Positions 1-7,987 of a stretch of DNA of 13,089 nt are shown here, piece after piece. Source of the DNA: Flavobacteriales bacterium UBA1531 (lineage in GTDB: Bacteria > Bacteroidota > Bacteroidia > Flavobacteriales_D > Sanyastnellaceae); assembly GCA_002323795.1 (NCBI GenBank), contig DCPZ01000022.1, positions 23,037 through 36,125 on the forward strand. Reading direction: 5' to 3'. The notes beneath the pieces are model-generated. The model saw only the letters and a program-made list of their open reading frames with translations. It was not told the origin of the DNA and ran no database searches. The translations under genes were made by a program, and so were the position numbers. How positions within the stretch are numbered: the first letter of the stretch is position 1; every line of letters starts with the position of its first letter.

Positions 1-662
1 GCACTCGTAAAAGCTCCTTTCTCATGACCGAATAGCTCGCTCTCGATTAGTTCAGATGGGATGGCTGCGCAATTCACCTCTATGAATGGCTGACCATGGC
101 GAGCACTCAATTCGTGCAACTGTCGCGCCACAAGTTCCTTGCCCGTCCCATTGCCACCTGTGATCAAAACCCGCGCGTCCGAAGGAGCGACCGTGCAGAT
201 CAATTCAACAATGGCACGCACTTCCTCAGATTCACCGATGATAGCAGAAGACCGTTCTGACTGTATTTTTCGTTCGAGGCGTTCGGTCTCCTTTTCCAAT
301 TTACCCTGATCCAACGCATGGCGCACGGTGAGTAAGATCCGGTTCAGATCCAAAGGTTTCTGGATGAAATCGAACGCTCCTTTCTTGAGTGCCTCAACAG
401 CCGTATCCACTGTACCGTGTCCGCTGATCATTACGACATGCGACTGCACATTCTTTTCCCTCAAAAAGTCAAGAACCTCCAAACCATCAAATTTGGGCAT
501 TTTGACATCACAGAAAATGACATCAAAAGCAAATTTCGAAGCCAATTTTAGCCCCTCTGCTCCATCTTCTGCCTCAGAAACCTTGTAGTTCTCGTACTCC
601 AAAATCTCCCGCAAACTCATCCGGATAGGAGCTTCATCATCGATGATTAAAATCTTAGCCAT
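1..662 (-). CDS. Sigma-54-dependent response regulator, NtrC family (3' part cut by window edge)
   Basis: A two-component response regulator that would activate sigma-54 RNA polymerase after phosphorylation. Translating from the ATG at 662-660 gives 220 residues before the edge. Residues 1-120 are a receiver domain: acidic pair D9/D10, phospho-acceptor D52 in FCDVKMP, then SGHGTVDTA and the conserved Lys-Pro. A linker of about 20 residues leads into the AAA+ domain, with Walker A as GGNGTGKE and the loop that contacts sigma-54 as GAFTSA instead of the usual GAFTGA. The rest of the ATPase and any Fis-type DNA-binding domain lie outside the window. It is the last gene of the minus-strand block, 76 bases after the Ppx/GppA gene, with a promoter-like site in that gap. 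No sensor kinase is visible nearby. The family call is firm; the target genes cannot be told from here. Confidence 0.93.
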   Translation of the reverse strand, partial: MAKILIIDDEAPIRMSLREILEYENYKVSEAEDGAEGLKLASKFAFDVIFCDVKMPKFDGLEVLDFLREKNVQSHVVMISGHGTVDTAVEALKKGAFDFIQKPLDLNRILLTVRHALDQGKLEKETERLERKIQSERSSAIIGESEEVRAIVELICTVAPSDARVLITGGNGTGKELVARQLHELSARHGQPFIEVNCAAIPSELIESELFGHEKGAFTS

Positions 663-712
663 GTGTGTGTTTTTTTACTGAAGGTTCTGTAAGAGTGCTG
701 CAAAGATGTTGC

Positions 713-720
713 CAAAATTA
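713..720 (-). promoter_or_regulatory. Candidate Bacteroidota -7 element for the response regulator gene
   Basis: Read on the minus strand, 720-713 is TAATTTTG, a full match to the Bacteroidota -7 consensus TAnnTTTG. It lies about 50 bases before the regulator's ATG, giving a short A/T-rich leader. The -33 region is poor: the bases 19 upstream read GATG, not TTTG. The site follows the stop codon of the upstream phosphatase gene, so the regulator may have its own weak promoter besides readthrough. This is a consensus match only. Confidence 0.35.
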
Positions 721-738
721 AAAAGCAATGCATGCAGC

Positions 739-1722
739 TCATCGAATCATTGAGCGAAGCGCCCCTTCTCGAAGCGCATAGGACGATTGATAAACCAGAC
801 TATTCGAAGGCATCGCAGCCAAAACATATTGAACCAACATGCTCGATAGCGGGATCAGACGTGCTCGTGCTGGCGCCATGCCAGGGAGCGCAAGCCGCTC
901 GGCCAGGTCGAGAATGAGCAACTGTTCATGAACATGGGCCAACCCCTTTCGATCAATCAACTGTACCTGCGGATGAATTGACTTACTCAACGACGAAGCC
1001 GAAGGAACAGCCGAGATTTGCGCCTGATTCACCAATTCAACAAACGTATCAAACGATCCGCTACTGCCCACTAAAATCTGGGGTTTGTGCAGTTGAATAG
1101 CTTTCCGCATCGAGGCTAAAATCTCGTCCAAATAAGCCACATAACGTCGAGCACCAGACTCCAAAAAAGGATCAGTGGGCCTTCCAAATTCCGCCAATCT
1201 TGAAACACCCGCATCAAAACTTTTGGCCCAGCACTTTTGCCATTGACCCAATTTATCCGGTGCCAATATGATCAATTCCAAACTCCCTCCGCCTATGTCC
1301 ATAATCATCAACGGGGTGTTCAAGCTCGTCAGCGTCAGTTGAACACCGGCTTGGATCAAATCTGCTTCGTCATCACCATCGATGATTTCAATCTCCCATC
1401 CAACCTTGTTCCTCGCCTTGGCGACGAAATCAGCTGAATTGCTGGCATCGCGCAAGGCACTTGTTCCAAAAACACGCACCTCATCAACGTCATAGTTTTG
1501 GGTCGCCTCTTTCAAAATCCCCAATGCATCCAATCCCTTGGCAAAACGATCAGGCAGTATTGCAGCGCTGGAAAATCCGCCTTTGCCTAAAAAAACTTGG
1601 CAACGCAAGTGAAAAATCTGGACCCAGTGCGATTCCAAAAGATCCACAATGACCATGGTAAAGGTGTTGGTACCGCAATCAACTACTGCTACACGCTTAT
1701 GAGATCCTTCCGTTCTTTGCAT
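739..1722 (-). CDS. ppx: Ppx/GppA phosphatase family protein (exopolyphosphatase-like)
   Basis: A member of the ASKHA-fold Ppx/GppA family, whose members remove terminal phosphate from polyphosphate or from pppGpp. The 327 residues match the short, one-module form without the C-terminal extension of the E. coli enzymes. The first phosphate-binding loop is VDCGTNTF (about residues 14-21). A GTSALRDA segment is near 86-93, the IIDGDDEADLI stretch with the probable catalytic Glu (about 119) follows, and the second phosphate loop is MDIGGGSLEL (141-150). The ATG at 1722 follows the permease stop by 24 bases, with no clear ribosome binding site. Sequence alone does not show whether polyphosphate or the alarmone is the main substrate. 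Its place before a response regulator fits a stress or phosphate role, which is inference. Confidence 0.9.
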   Translation of the reverse strand: MQRTEGSHKRVAVVDCGTNTFTMVIVDLLESHWVQIFHLRCQVFLGKGGFSSAAILPDRFAKGLDALGILKEATQNYDVDEVRVFGTSALRDASNSADFVAKARNKVGWEIEIIDGDDEADLIQAGVQLTLTSLNTPLMIMDIGGGSLELIILAPDKLGQWQKCWAKSFDAGVSRLAEFGRPTDPFLESGARRYVAYLDEILASMRKAIQLHKPQILVGSSGSFDTFVELVNQAQISAVPSASSLSKSIHPQVQLIDRKGLAHVHEQLLILDLAERLALPGMAPARARLIPLSSMLVQYVLAAMPSNSLVYQSSYALREGALRSMIR

Positions 1723-1746
1723 TTAATCCGCAGTGATCCAAGCAAA

Positions 1747-3066
1747 TCAATCCGATTTTTTCAATCGCTTCAAGAGGCCGGAGAGGGTCATTCTCTTTCC
1801 ATGGCTCAAAATACCCCTTCTAAAAATACGAGAGGACGCAAGAAGTAAGAAATAAGAGGTAATTACTATGCCGCTAATCGCCAAGAGTACCTCCCAAAAG
1901 GCAACACCCATCGGAATGCGCGTCAACATCATAATGGGTGCCGTCAGCGGAAAATAAGAACCATAAACCGCAAGGTCTCCCTCCGGATTATCAATCGACG
2001 AAGCGGCCAAGATGTACGCCAACAATGGGGGAATCATCGCAGGAATCATCAAATACTGGGCATCCGATTCTTGATCAACAGAGGCGCCAATCGCGGCAAA
2101 AATGCAAGCATACATGAAGTAACCCAAGACGAAAAACACGGCCGCAGCCAAGACCATCAATGGCCAATTCACATCGAGTAGAAAACTCAATTGAGACTGA
2201 CTCGCCATCCACGTTTCCAAGTCCACGGCAACCGAGGCATCAGAAGTAGTCTTGAGCAATTCTTTTGCCTCCAGCCATTGACCGCCTGCAGCATAAACCA
2301 GCCAACCTAGTGCGGACAAGAGCAAAAGCTGAGTCAAACCGACCAGTCCAATTCCTATGATTTTTCCAATCATCAACTGCATCGGCGTGACTACGCTAAT
2401 GACGACTTCAATGATTCGATTCGCCTTTTCTTCAATCACTCCGCGCAAAACATGCATCCCGAAGACCGTGATTTGTAAAAAAAGCAGCAGACTGAAAAAG
2501 AACCCAATCAAAGCACGCCCCGTGGCATTGCCATCCCGGGTCACCACATCCTCACCAATCAATTGAATCGAGGTTTTGAGGCGTTTATAAGCGGCATAAT
2601 CAAGCTCCAAATCCCGCTTCACCTTAAAACGTTCAAGGGCCGTGGCAAGGTCCTTCGATATGATGCGAGTGGTGCTCATCGCCGGGGCTTTTTCGTAATA
2701 ATATTTCGCACTCGAATGCTGCAAAATACCATCATCAAAAAAGACCATTAAATCAAAATCAGATTGAAGAAAGTCATCGTCATCGAGGGGCTCTAGGGCA
2801 AAACGGTAAGTCACCAATGACCGTTCCGGAAAACAATCTGGATGAGTCGGAACCCAGGTCTCAAGTCGATCTTCAAAGCGGGAAATCAGTCCGGAAGCAT
2901 CCACCACAAGAACTTTGGCTTCTTCCTCTGTGCTTGAATCGAGCCATACTTGGAGTCCGATGCCAAGCAAGATGAGAAATGGAACGAGTAAAGTCCCGAG
3001 CAGAAATGCCTTTCGCCGAACCCGCGTGATCCATTCGCGATAAATGATATGTTTTAGCGTTTTCAT
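1747..3066 (-). CDS. ABC-2 type permease, NatB/YhaP-like
   Basis: Membrane partner of the ATPase encoded just upstream. I start it at the ATG 3066-3064, which overlaps the ATPase stop codon as ATGA, a sign of translational coupling; an in-frame ATG further up would lie inside the ATPase gene. The product has 439 residues. A basic N-terminus is followed by one membrane span (about 20-40), then an extracytoplasmic domain of about 150 residues, then a cluster of about five further spans in the C-terminal half. The segment EEKANRIIEVVISVV, followed by a KIIGIG helix, is the typical conserved cytoplasmic loop of this permease group. NatA/NatB relatives export sodium and others export peptides or drugs; the substrate here is unknown. 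Confidence 0.88.
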   Translation of the reverse strand: MKTLKHIIYREWITRVRRKAFLLGTLLVPFLILLGIGLQVWLDSSTEEEAKVLVVDASGLISRFEDRLETWVPTHPDCFPERSLVTYRFALEPLDDDDFLQSDFDLMVFFDDGILQHSSAKYYYEKAPAMSTTRIISKDLATALERFKVKRDLELDYAAYKRLKTSIQLIGEDVVTRDGNATGRALIGFFFSLLLFLQITVFGMHVLRGVIEEKANRIIEVVISVVTPMQLMIGKIIGIGLVGLTQLLLLSALGWLVYAAGGQWLEAKELLKTTSDASVAVDLETWMASQSQLSFLLDVNWPLMVLAAAVFFVLGYFMYACIFAAIGASVDQESDAQYLMIPAMIPPLLAYILAASSIDNPEGDLAVYGSYFPLTAPIMMLTRIPMGVAFWEVLLAISGIVITSYFLLLASSRIFRRGILSHGKRMTLSGLLKRLKKSD

Positions 3067-4013
3067 GAATCTGCGTTTGAAGTTTGTCCAACTGCCTGCA
3101 TGAAGACATCCCGCATGCTGGGCTGCCATTCGCTGCAAGAGGTGATGTTTATCTTACCCGAGATCCAGTGAATCCATTCAGACTGGTCTGTATCTGCTGA
3201 TAAGCGCACCAGCGCGGTGTGCTCCCCCGAGCGCGGCGCATCCGAAACCACCTTTAACAATTCTGCACTCGCACCAATCGCCACACCAAATTCCATGGCC
3301 GTTCCACGGAAGGTCACTTGTATTTGACCATCTCGCGCATTGTCGCGCAACGCTTGGACCGTGCCCTGCAAGATCAAGTTTCCCTGATGCAACAAGGCCA
3401 CCTCATCACACATTTCTTCCACGCTTCCCATGTCGTGTGTTGAGAGTAAAATGGTCGTTTCCCCTGATTCACTTAACTCCTGAATGGTGCTCCGCACTCG
3501 TTGCGCATTGATCGGATCAAAACCACTCAATGGTTCGTCCAAAATGAGCAAATCAGGCTCGTGAAGTATGGCGAGAATGAACTGGATTTTCTGAGCCATT
3601 CCCTTACTGACTTCGCTCACCTCCTTGTTCCACCAGCCATCCACCTCCAACTTTTCGAACCAATGCATCAGTTTGACCCTAGCCTCTTCTTTGTCCATGC
3701 CACGGAGCTGCGCGAAATACAGCGCCTGCTCTCCAACGCGCATGGTTTTATACATTCCCCGTTCCTCTGGTAAGTAACCAATGCGCGGAAGATGGTGCCT
3801 CGAAAGTGCTTCACCGAAAAAAGAGATGGTGCCAACATCGGGCTCCGTAATGCCGTTGAGCATGCGAAGCAACGTTGTTTTGCCGGCTCCATTGGGGCCG
3901 AGCAAACCAAAGATTTTGCCTTTTGGCACAGTAAAATTCACGGCATCCAACGCCTTTTGCGTTCCATATGTTTTGGACACGTGGCCAATGGCCAAAGCAA
4001 CTTCATTCTCCAT
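3063..4013 (-). CDS. ABC transporter ATP-binding protein, NatA/YhaQ-like
   Basis: ATPase subunit of an ABC-2 exporter, 316 residues. Walker A is GPNGAGKT (39-46). The Q-loop region reads YLPEERGMY (80-88), the Glu-containing form usual in this subgroup. The signature is EVSKGMAQK (134-142), again the subgroup variant of LSGGQ. Walker B with catalytic Glu is LLILDEP (155-161), and the switch His is in LSTHD (190-194). The last 80 or so residues form an extra domain like DUF4162, common at the C-terminus of this group. The ATG at 4013 is 18 bases after the dnaJ stop, and the stop overlaps the permease start by 4 bases. An exporter is certain by family; a sodium or lipid substrate would be guesswork. 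Confidence 0.92.
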   Translation of the reverse strand: MENEVALAIGHVSKTYGTQKALDAVNFTVPKGKIFGLLGPNGAGKTTLLRMLNGITEPDVGTISFFGEALSRHHLPRIGYLPEERGMYKTMRVGEQALYFAQLRGMDKEEARVKLMHWFEKLEVDGWWNKEVSEVSKGMAQKIQFILAILHEPDLLILDEPLSGFDPINAQRVRSTIQELSESGETTILLSTHDMGSVEEMCDEVALLHQGNLILQGTVQALRDNARDGQIQVTFRGTAMEFGVAIGASAELLKVVSDAPRSGEHTALVRLSADTDQSEWIHWISGKINITSCSEWQPSMRDVFMQAVGQTSNADS

Positions 4014-4031
4014 ATGAGACGAAGTTAGTGG

Positions 4032-5147
4032 TCAGGTGAACATGTCACGCACTTTATCAAAGAAGCCGCGCTCTTGATGATCTGGCTCGGGATCAAAATT
4101 TTCTGAATCCTTGAGTTTTTCCAATAATGTGCGCTCCTCCTTTGAAAGCTTTTTCGGCACCCAAACATTGATATTGATGAGCAAATCACCTTGACCATAG
4201 CTATCAACCGCTGGCAACCCTTTGCCTCTAAGGCGAACGATGCGACCACTCTGCGTGCCTGCTTCAATGGTGATTTTCGCTTTACTGCCCAATAGTGGCA
4301 CTTCCGCTTGAGCTCCCAACGCAGCATCCGTAAATGAGATGTACAAATCGTGATGCAAGTTTTTTCCATTGCGCTGGAATGATTCGTGCGGAGTCGCCTC
4401 GATAACCACGAGCAAATCTCCGGGCACGCCTCCCATGGGAGCTCCATTTCCTTCACCTCTCACACTCAATTGCATGCCGTCTTCCACTCCACCTGGAATG
4501 TCGATGCTCACAACAGCTTCCTTGCGCACCATGCCCCATTCATCCGAGCCTGCTGGTCGATTTTTGACTGACTGACCGCTTCCTTGGCACTGCGGGCAAG
4601 TCGATGCGGTTTGCATTTGTCCCAAAATGGTGTTTTGCACACGTCTGACCTGCCCCGTTCCCTGGCACATCTGGCAATCGCTGTATTCTGCTCCGTCTGC
4701 CTGAACCTGCTTGAACACCTTGACTTTTTTCTCCACTCCTGTGGCAATCTCTTCCAGCGTCAGCTTCACCTTGATCCGCAAATTGGACCCTTTCATGCGG
4801 CGACGGCGACCACCGCCCGCTTGACCTCCTCCGAATCCACCACCGAAAATATCTCCAAACTGACTGAAGATGTCTTCCATGTTCATGCCACCAAAACCCT
4901 GTCCTCCCGGGCCTCCGCTACCTCGCAAGCCGTCATGTCCGAATCGGTCATACTGAGCGCGCTTCTGACTGTCTTGAAGCACCTCATAGGCTTCAGCTGC
5001 TTCCTTGAACTTCTCTTCTGCCGCCGAATCATCTGGATTCTTATCCGGATGATACTTCAGGGCCAGCTTGCGATATGCCCTTTTTACGTCGGAGTCTGAA
5101 GCCTTTCGGTCCACCCCTAGAATTTCATAATAATCGCGCTTAGCCAT
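4032..5147 (-). CDS. dnaJ: Chaperone protein DnaJ (Hsp40), reduced zinc-finger form
   Basis: Co-chaperone that delivers unfolded proteins to DnaK and stimulates its ATPase. 371 residues, close to the usual length. The J-domain is at 1-70 with HPD at 33-35. A Gly/Phe-rich linker with a basic RRRR patch spans about 74-118. The substrate-binding and dimer domains follow, ending in the usual VWVPKKLSKEE region. The zinc region is unusual: only two CxxCxGxG motifs remain, CQMCQGTG (158-165) and CPQCQGSG (184-191). Where motifs 1 and 4 belong, the sequence reads VQADGAEYSD and NRPAGSDEWG, with no cysteines. The reading frame is intact across both places, so this is not a frameshift. It sits 12 bases after grpE and is surely co-transcribed with it; dnaK is not in the window. 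Confidence 0.97.
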   Translation of the reverse strand: MAKRDYYEILGVDRKASDSDVKRAYRKLALKYHPDKNPDDSAAEEKFKEAAEAYEVLQDSQKRAQYDRFGHDGLRGSGGPGGQGFGGMNMEDIFSQFGDIFGGGFGGGQAGGGRRRRMKGSNLRIKVKLTLEEIATGVEKKVKVFKQVQADGAEYSDCQMCQGTGQVRRVQNTILGQMQTASTCPQCQGSGQSVKNRPAGSDEWGMVRKEAVVSIDIPGGVEDGMQLSVRGEGNGAPMGGVPGDLLVVIEATPHESFQRNGKNLHHDLYISFTDAALGAQAEVPLLGSKAKITIEAGTQSGRIVRLRGKGLPAVDSYGQGDLLININVWVPKKLSKEERTLLEKLKDSENFDPEPDHQERGFFDKVRDMFT

Positions 5148-5159
5148 GATCTTATTTCC

Positions 5160-5762
5160 TTATTCCCCAACCACCACCTTGGCGTATCGGATAACTGTAT
5201 CATTCAACTTGTAGCCTGCTTCCACTGCATCCACTACTTTTCCTTTGTGCTCTGGAGAAGGAATCCGGGTAATCGCTTCATGTAAATCCACATCAAACAC
5301 ATCACCTGGATTCACCTCAATTTGCTGAATGCCCTGAGACTCCATGATTTGCTTGAACTTCGTGTAAATAAGTGCCTGTCCTTCTTTCAGAGCATTGGCG
5401 TCATCAACATCTTTCGACGCCGTTTCTGCCCGCGCAAAATCATCCAATACGGGCAACATTTTGTCCAACGAGTCCCGAGATGCATTGCGGATCAAATCCA
5501 CACGCTCACGCATGGTGCGCTTTCGGAAATTATCGAATTCTGCGTAAAGCCGCAAATAGCGTTCCTGCCAATCCGTCTGTTCTTCGCTGTCAGGTTCGGA
5601 TGAAGTGTCACCCTGATCGTTTGCGTCACTTTCATTTTCGCCCAATTCCTCGTTGCCTTGATCGGTGTTTGTGTTCAACTCCTCTTGGGCTTGAGCCTCA
5701 ACTCCCGATGAATCGGGGGTATTTGCCGCGGTTTCCTCGGCTGCCGACTGATTTGTTTCCAT
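5160..5762 (-). CDS. grpE: Nucleotide exchange factor GrpE
   Basis: Nucleotide exchange factor for DnaK: it opens the nucleotide-binding domain so ADP leaves. I start it at the ATG 5762-5760, giving 200 residues; a GTG at 5786 would add eight residues but is less likely. The first 65 or so residues are very acidic and rich in Glu, Asp, Asn and Gln, a disordered tail typical of the family. Next comes the long dimer helix (WQERYLRLYAEFDNFRKRT) and then the C-terminal beta domain, ending in the diagnostic GYKLNDTVIRYAKVVVGE. It directly precedes dnaJ. About 110 bases separate it from the TlpA-like gene upstream, room for a promoter of its own, but I found no clean TAnnTTTG there and no CIRCE-like inverted repeat. 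Confidence 0.96.
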   Translation of the reverse strand: METNQSAAEETAANTPDSSGVEAQAQEELNTNTDQGNEELGENESDANDQGDTSSEPDSEEQTDWQERYLRLYAEFDNFRKRTMRERVDLIRNASRDSLDKMLPVLDDFARAETASKDVDDANALKEGQALIYTKFKQIMESQGIQQIEVNPGDVFDVDLHEAITRIPSPEHKGKVVDAVEAGYKLNDTVIRYAKVVVGE

Positions 5763-5871
5763 GTGATTCAATGCGTGATTTTCCACTTCAGGGACAAAAC
5801 CAATGCCAAAGCGAATGGAAGCGACATCCTGTCAGGCCTCATTTGTATCAAAGCAAAATAAACAAGTCGAA

Positions 5872-6483
5872 TCAGAAGGATTCCACGTGCTGATCAATCT
5901 GACGGTGCAACTCGAAGCCACGGAGATTCTTGGCTACAATTACGCCGTTCTCGTCAATCAAAAAGCTCATGGGAATGGAATTAACACCATAAACCGCTGC
6001 CGCCTCACTATTCCATCGCTTGAGATCTGACACATGCCACTTCCATTCAAGTTTGTCTTTCTTGATGGCGGCTTGCCAGCGGTCGACGTCACTGTCCAAC
6101 GAAACGCTGTACACTTCAAATCCTTCTGCACTCCTGAACTTGGCTTTCTTGTACTTTTTATACGCGTTGACCACATTGGGGTTTTCCCTGCGGCATGGAC
6201 CACACCAAGACGCCCAAAAATCAATCAGCACCAATTGCCCGCGAAGGTCACTGAGGTTCATTGGCTTGCCCTTTGGGTTGTTCAATGCTATTTCCGGCGC
6301 TAGATCACCAATGGCCGTGCCAACGCGCAATGCCGGTGTCTCCAATTCTGCCCCTCCCTCGAAAAGCCTGATGAGCTGAGTGGATTGAAACGAAGTAGTT
6401 GCATCAATTTCTGAAGCAGACTCAAGGGAAAACCAGGCCGCCGATGCAATCAACACTGCACCGATCGTTGTCTTTAAAATCAT
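5872..6483 (-). CDS. TlpA-type thioredoxin family protein, exported
   Basis: A thiol-disulfide oxidoreductase of the TlpA/ResA type, expected in the periplasm. 203 residues. The N-terminus has a short hydrophobic segment (about 5-20) serving as signal peptide or membrane anchor; there is no lipobox Cys. The thioredoxin fold starts near residue 56 (GDLAPEIAL), with the active site WCGPC at 93-97 and the cis-Pro in SIPMSF (P171). The inserted helix between strands typical of TlpA-like proteins is present (NAYKKYKKAKF). The ATG at 6483 is 16 bases after the murA stop, so it is probably co-transcribed with murA. Such proteins usually reduce cysteines of cytochrome c or other envelope proteins. 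No partner such as DsbD or cytochrome maturation genes is in the window, so the client is unknown. Confidence 0.9.
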   Translation of the reverse strand: MILKTTIGAVLIASAAWFSLESASEIDATTSFQSTQLIRLFEGGAELETPALRVGTAIGDLAPEIALNNPKGKPMNLSDLRGQLVLIDFWASWCGPCRRENPNVVNAYKKYKKAKFRSAEGFEVYSVSLDSDVDRWQAAIKKDKLEWKWHVSDLKRWNSEAAAVYGVNSIPMSFLIDENGVIVAKNLRGFELHRQIDQHVESF

Positions 6484-6499
6484 GCTACAATTTACGACA

Positions 6500-7810
6500 T
6501 CAATCGACCCGTTCGATGTGCGCTCCTAAAGCCTTCAACCTTCCTTCAATATCCTGGTATCCACGGTCGATTTGACCGATGTTATGAATCACCGATTGGC
6601 CTTCTGCAGAAAGCGCTGCGATGAGCAATGATACGCCAGCCCGAATGTCGGGTGAAGTCATGGTTACACCGCGGAGAGGGCTCTGTCGATCCATGCCTAT
6701 CACAGTTGCTCGGTGTGGGTCACATAAAATGATTTGTGCACCCATATCAATGAGTTTGTCCGTAAAAAACAGGCGGCTCTCAAACATCTTTTGATGCACG
6801 AGCACGCTGCCTCTTGCCTGTGTAGCGGTGACCAAAACGATGGACAATAAGTCAGGTGTAAAACCGGGCCACGGAGCATCTGAAACCGTCAGGATCGAAC
6901 CATCGATGAAAGTCTGAATGGCATAAGAATCCTGAGCAGGCACAAACAAATCATCCCCTTGACGCTCAAGCTGGATGCCCAATTTTCTGAACATTCTCGG
7001 GATGACACCCAACTCTTCATAGGCGACATCCTTGATCGTAATCTCACTTTTTGTCATGGCCGCTAGGCCAATGAAACTGCCGATTTCAATCATATCTGGC
7101 AAGCAACGATGCTCTGTTCCTCCCAGCGTTTCAACCCCTTCAATTTGCAATAAATTCGACCCGATTCCGGTGATCTTCCCGCCCATCCGGTTGATCATCT
7201 TGCACAATTGCTGGAGGTACGGCTCACAAGCAGCATTGTAAATGGTGGTCTTGCCCTTGGCCAAACAAGCGGCCATGACAATGTTAGCCGTGCCGGTGAC
7301 AGATGCTTCATCCAAGAGCATGTAGGTGCCCTTCAGTCCATTTTCGGCCCGAGCCTCAAAGAAAGCAGATTTTGAATCGTAGTGAAAGGTTGCTCCCAAT
7401 GACTCAAATCCAATGAAGTGAGTGTCCATGCGCCTTCTCCCAATCTTATCTCCCCCCGGCTTTGGTAGCGCAGCAGTTCCGAAGCGTGCAAGCAGAGGCC
7501 CCAAAATCATGGTCGAACCGCGGAGCGCTCCACCTTTTAGACGAAACTCGTCGGTTTTGAAATAATCAAGGTTAACGTCGTCCGCCTGAAATCGAAAAGA
7601 ACCCGCACCTTTGCGCTGGGTCTTCACTCCCATTCCCGACAGAAGATCGATGAGCTTATTGACGTCAACAATATCCGGTAAGTTGGAAATGGTAACCGCT
7701 TCCGGGGTAAGCAAAACGGCGCACAAAATTTGCAGTGCTTCGTTTTTCGCCCCCTGCGGAACGACTTCTCCTGACAATTGATGCCCACCCTCAATGATAA
7801 AACTGGACAT
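6500..7810 (-). CDS. murA: UDP-N-acetylglucosamine 1-carboxyvinyltransferase MurA, Cys-to-Asp form
   Basis: Catalyses the first committed step of peptidoglycan synthesis: transfer of enolpyruvate from PEP to UDP-GlcNAc, in the cytoplasm. I start it at the ATG 7810-7808 (436 residues), because the family begins a few residues before the FIIEGG strand; an in-frame ATG at 7834 is possible. The catalytic Lys is in PQGAKNEAL. The LRGSTMILGPLLARFG stretch, the general-base Asp region PWPGFTPDL, and DIRAGVSLL with the conserved Arg are all present. The active-site loop, normally PGGC, reads PGGDKIGRRR: Asp at residue 121 (codon GAT at 7450-7448). In known MurA enzymes Asp here keeps activity and blocks covalent attack by fosfomycin. 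A 177-base gap separates it from the DUF4290 gene upstream. Confidence 0.97.
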   Translation of the reverse strand: MSSFIIEGGHQLSGEVVPQGAKNEALQILCAVLLTPEAVTISNLPDIVDVNKLIDLLSGMGVKTQRKGAGSFRFQADDVNLDYFKTDEFRLKGGALRGSTMILGPLLARFGTAALPKPGGDKIGRRRMDTHFIGFESLGATFHYDSKSAFFEARAENGLKGTYMLLDEASVTGTANIVMAACLAKGKTTIYNAACEPYLQQLCKMINRMGGKITGIGSNLLQIEGVETLGGTEHRCLPDMIEIGSFIGLAAMTKSEITIKDVAYEELGVIPRMFRKLGIQLERQGDDLFVPAQDSYAIQTFIDGSILTVSDAPWPGFTPDLLSIVLVTATQARGSVLVHQKMFESRLFFTDKLIDMGAQIILCDPHRATVIGMDRQSPLRGVTMTSPDIRAGVSLLIAALSAEGQSVIHNIGQIDRGYQDIEGRLKALGAHIERVD

Positions 7811-7987
7811 GGCCCGTTTGTTTAGCGTTTGCATCGAAAGCTAGAGGATCGATAAGCCTCTCGGGAATGACGTTGATTCCAATCCTTCGACCCCCACAAG
7901 AAACGCAGGGGAAACGCCCGGAGCAGGATTGATTAGAAAACTTTTCGACAGGCAGATTTTGAAGGAAGTGCTCCGAGTGAAATCGGA

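Noticed and set aside
3067..3138. 24-residue N-terminal extension of the ABC permease
   Set aside because: It would lie inside the ATPase gene; the ATGA overlap and the MKTLKHIIYREW start fit the family better.
4560..4720. Frameshift or sequencing error as cause of the missing DnaJ zinc motifs
   Set aside because: The frame is open and well conserved on both sides, and the loss removes exactly both halves of one zinc centre.
4584..5099. Plus-strand open frame of 171 codons
   Set aside because: Lies entirely antisense to dnaJ, whose motifs are clear; the product has no family features.
5763..5786. GTG start for grpE eight codons upstream
   Set aside because: The ATG at 5762 gives a normal GrpE acidic tail; the extra residues show nothing conserved.
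5372..5893. Plus-strand open frame of 173 codons
   Set aside because: Antisense to grpE and the gap beyond it; Cys/His/Pro/Arg-rich product typical of a shadow frame.
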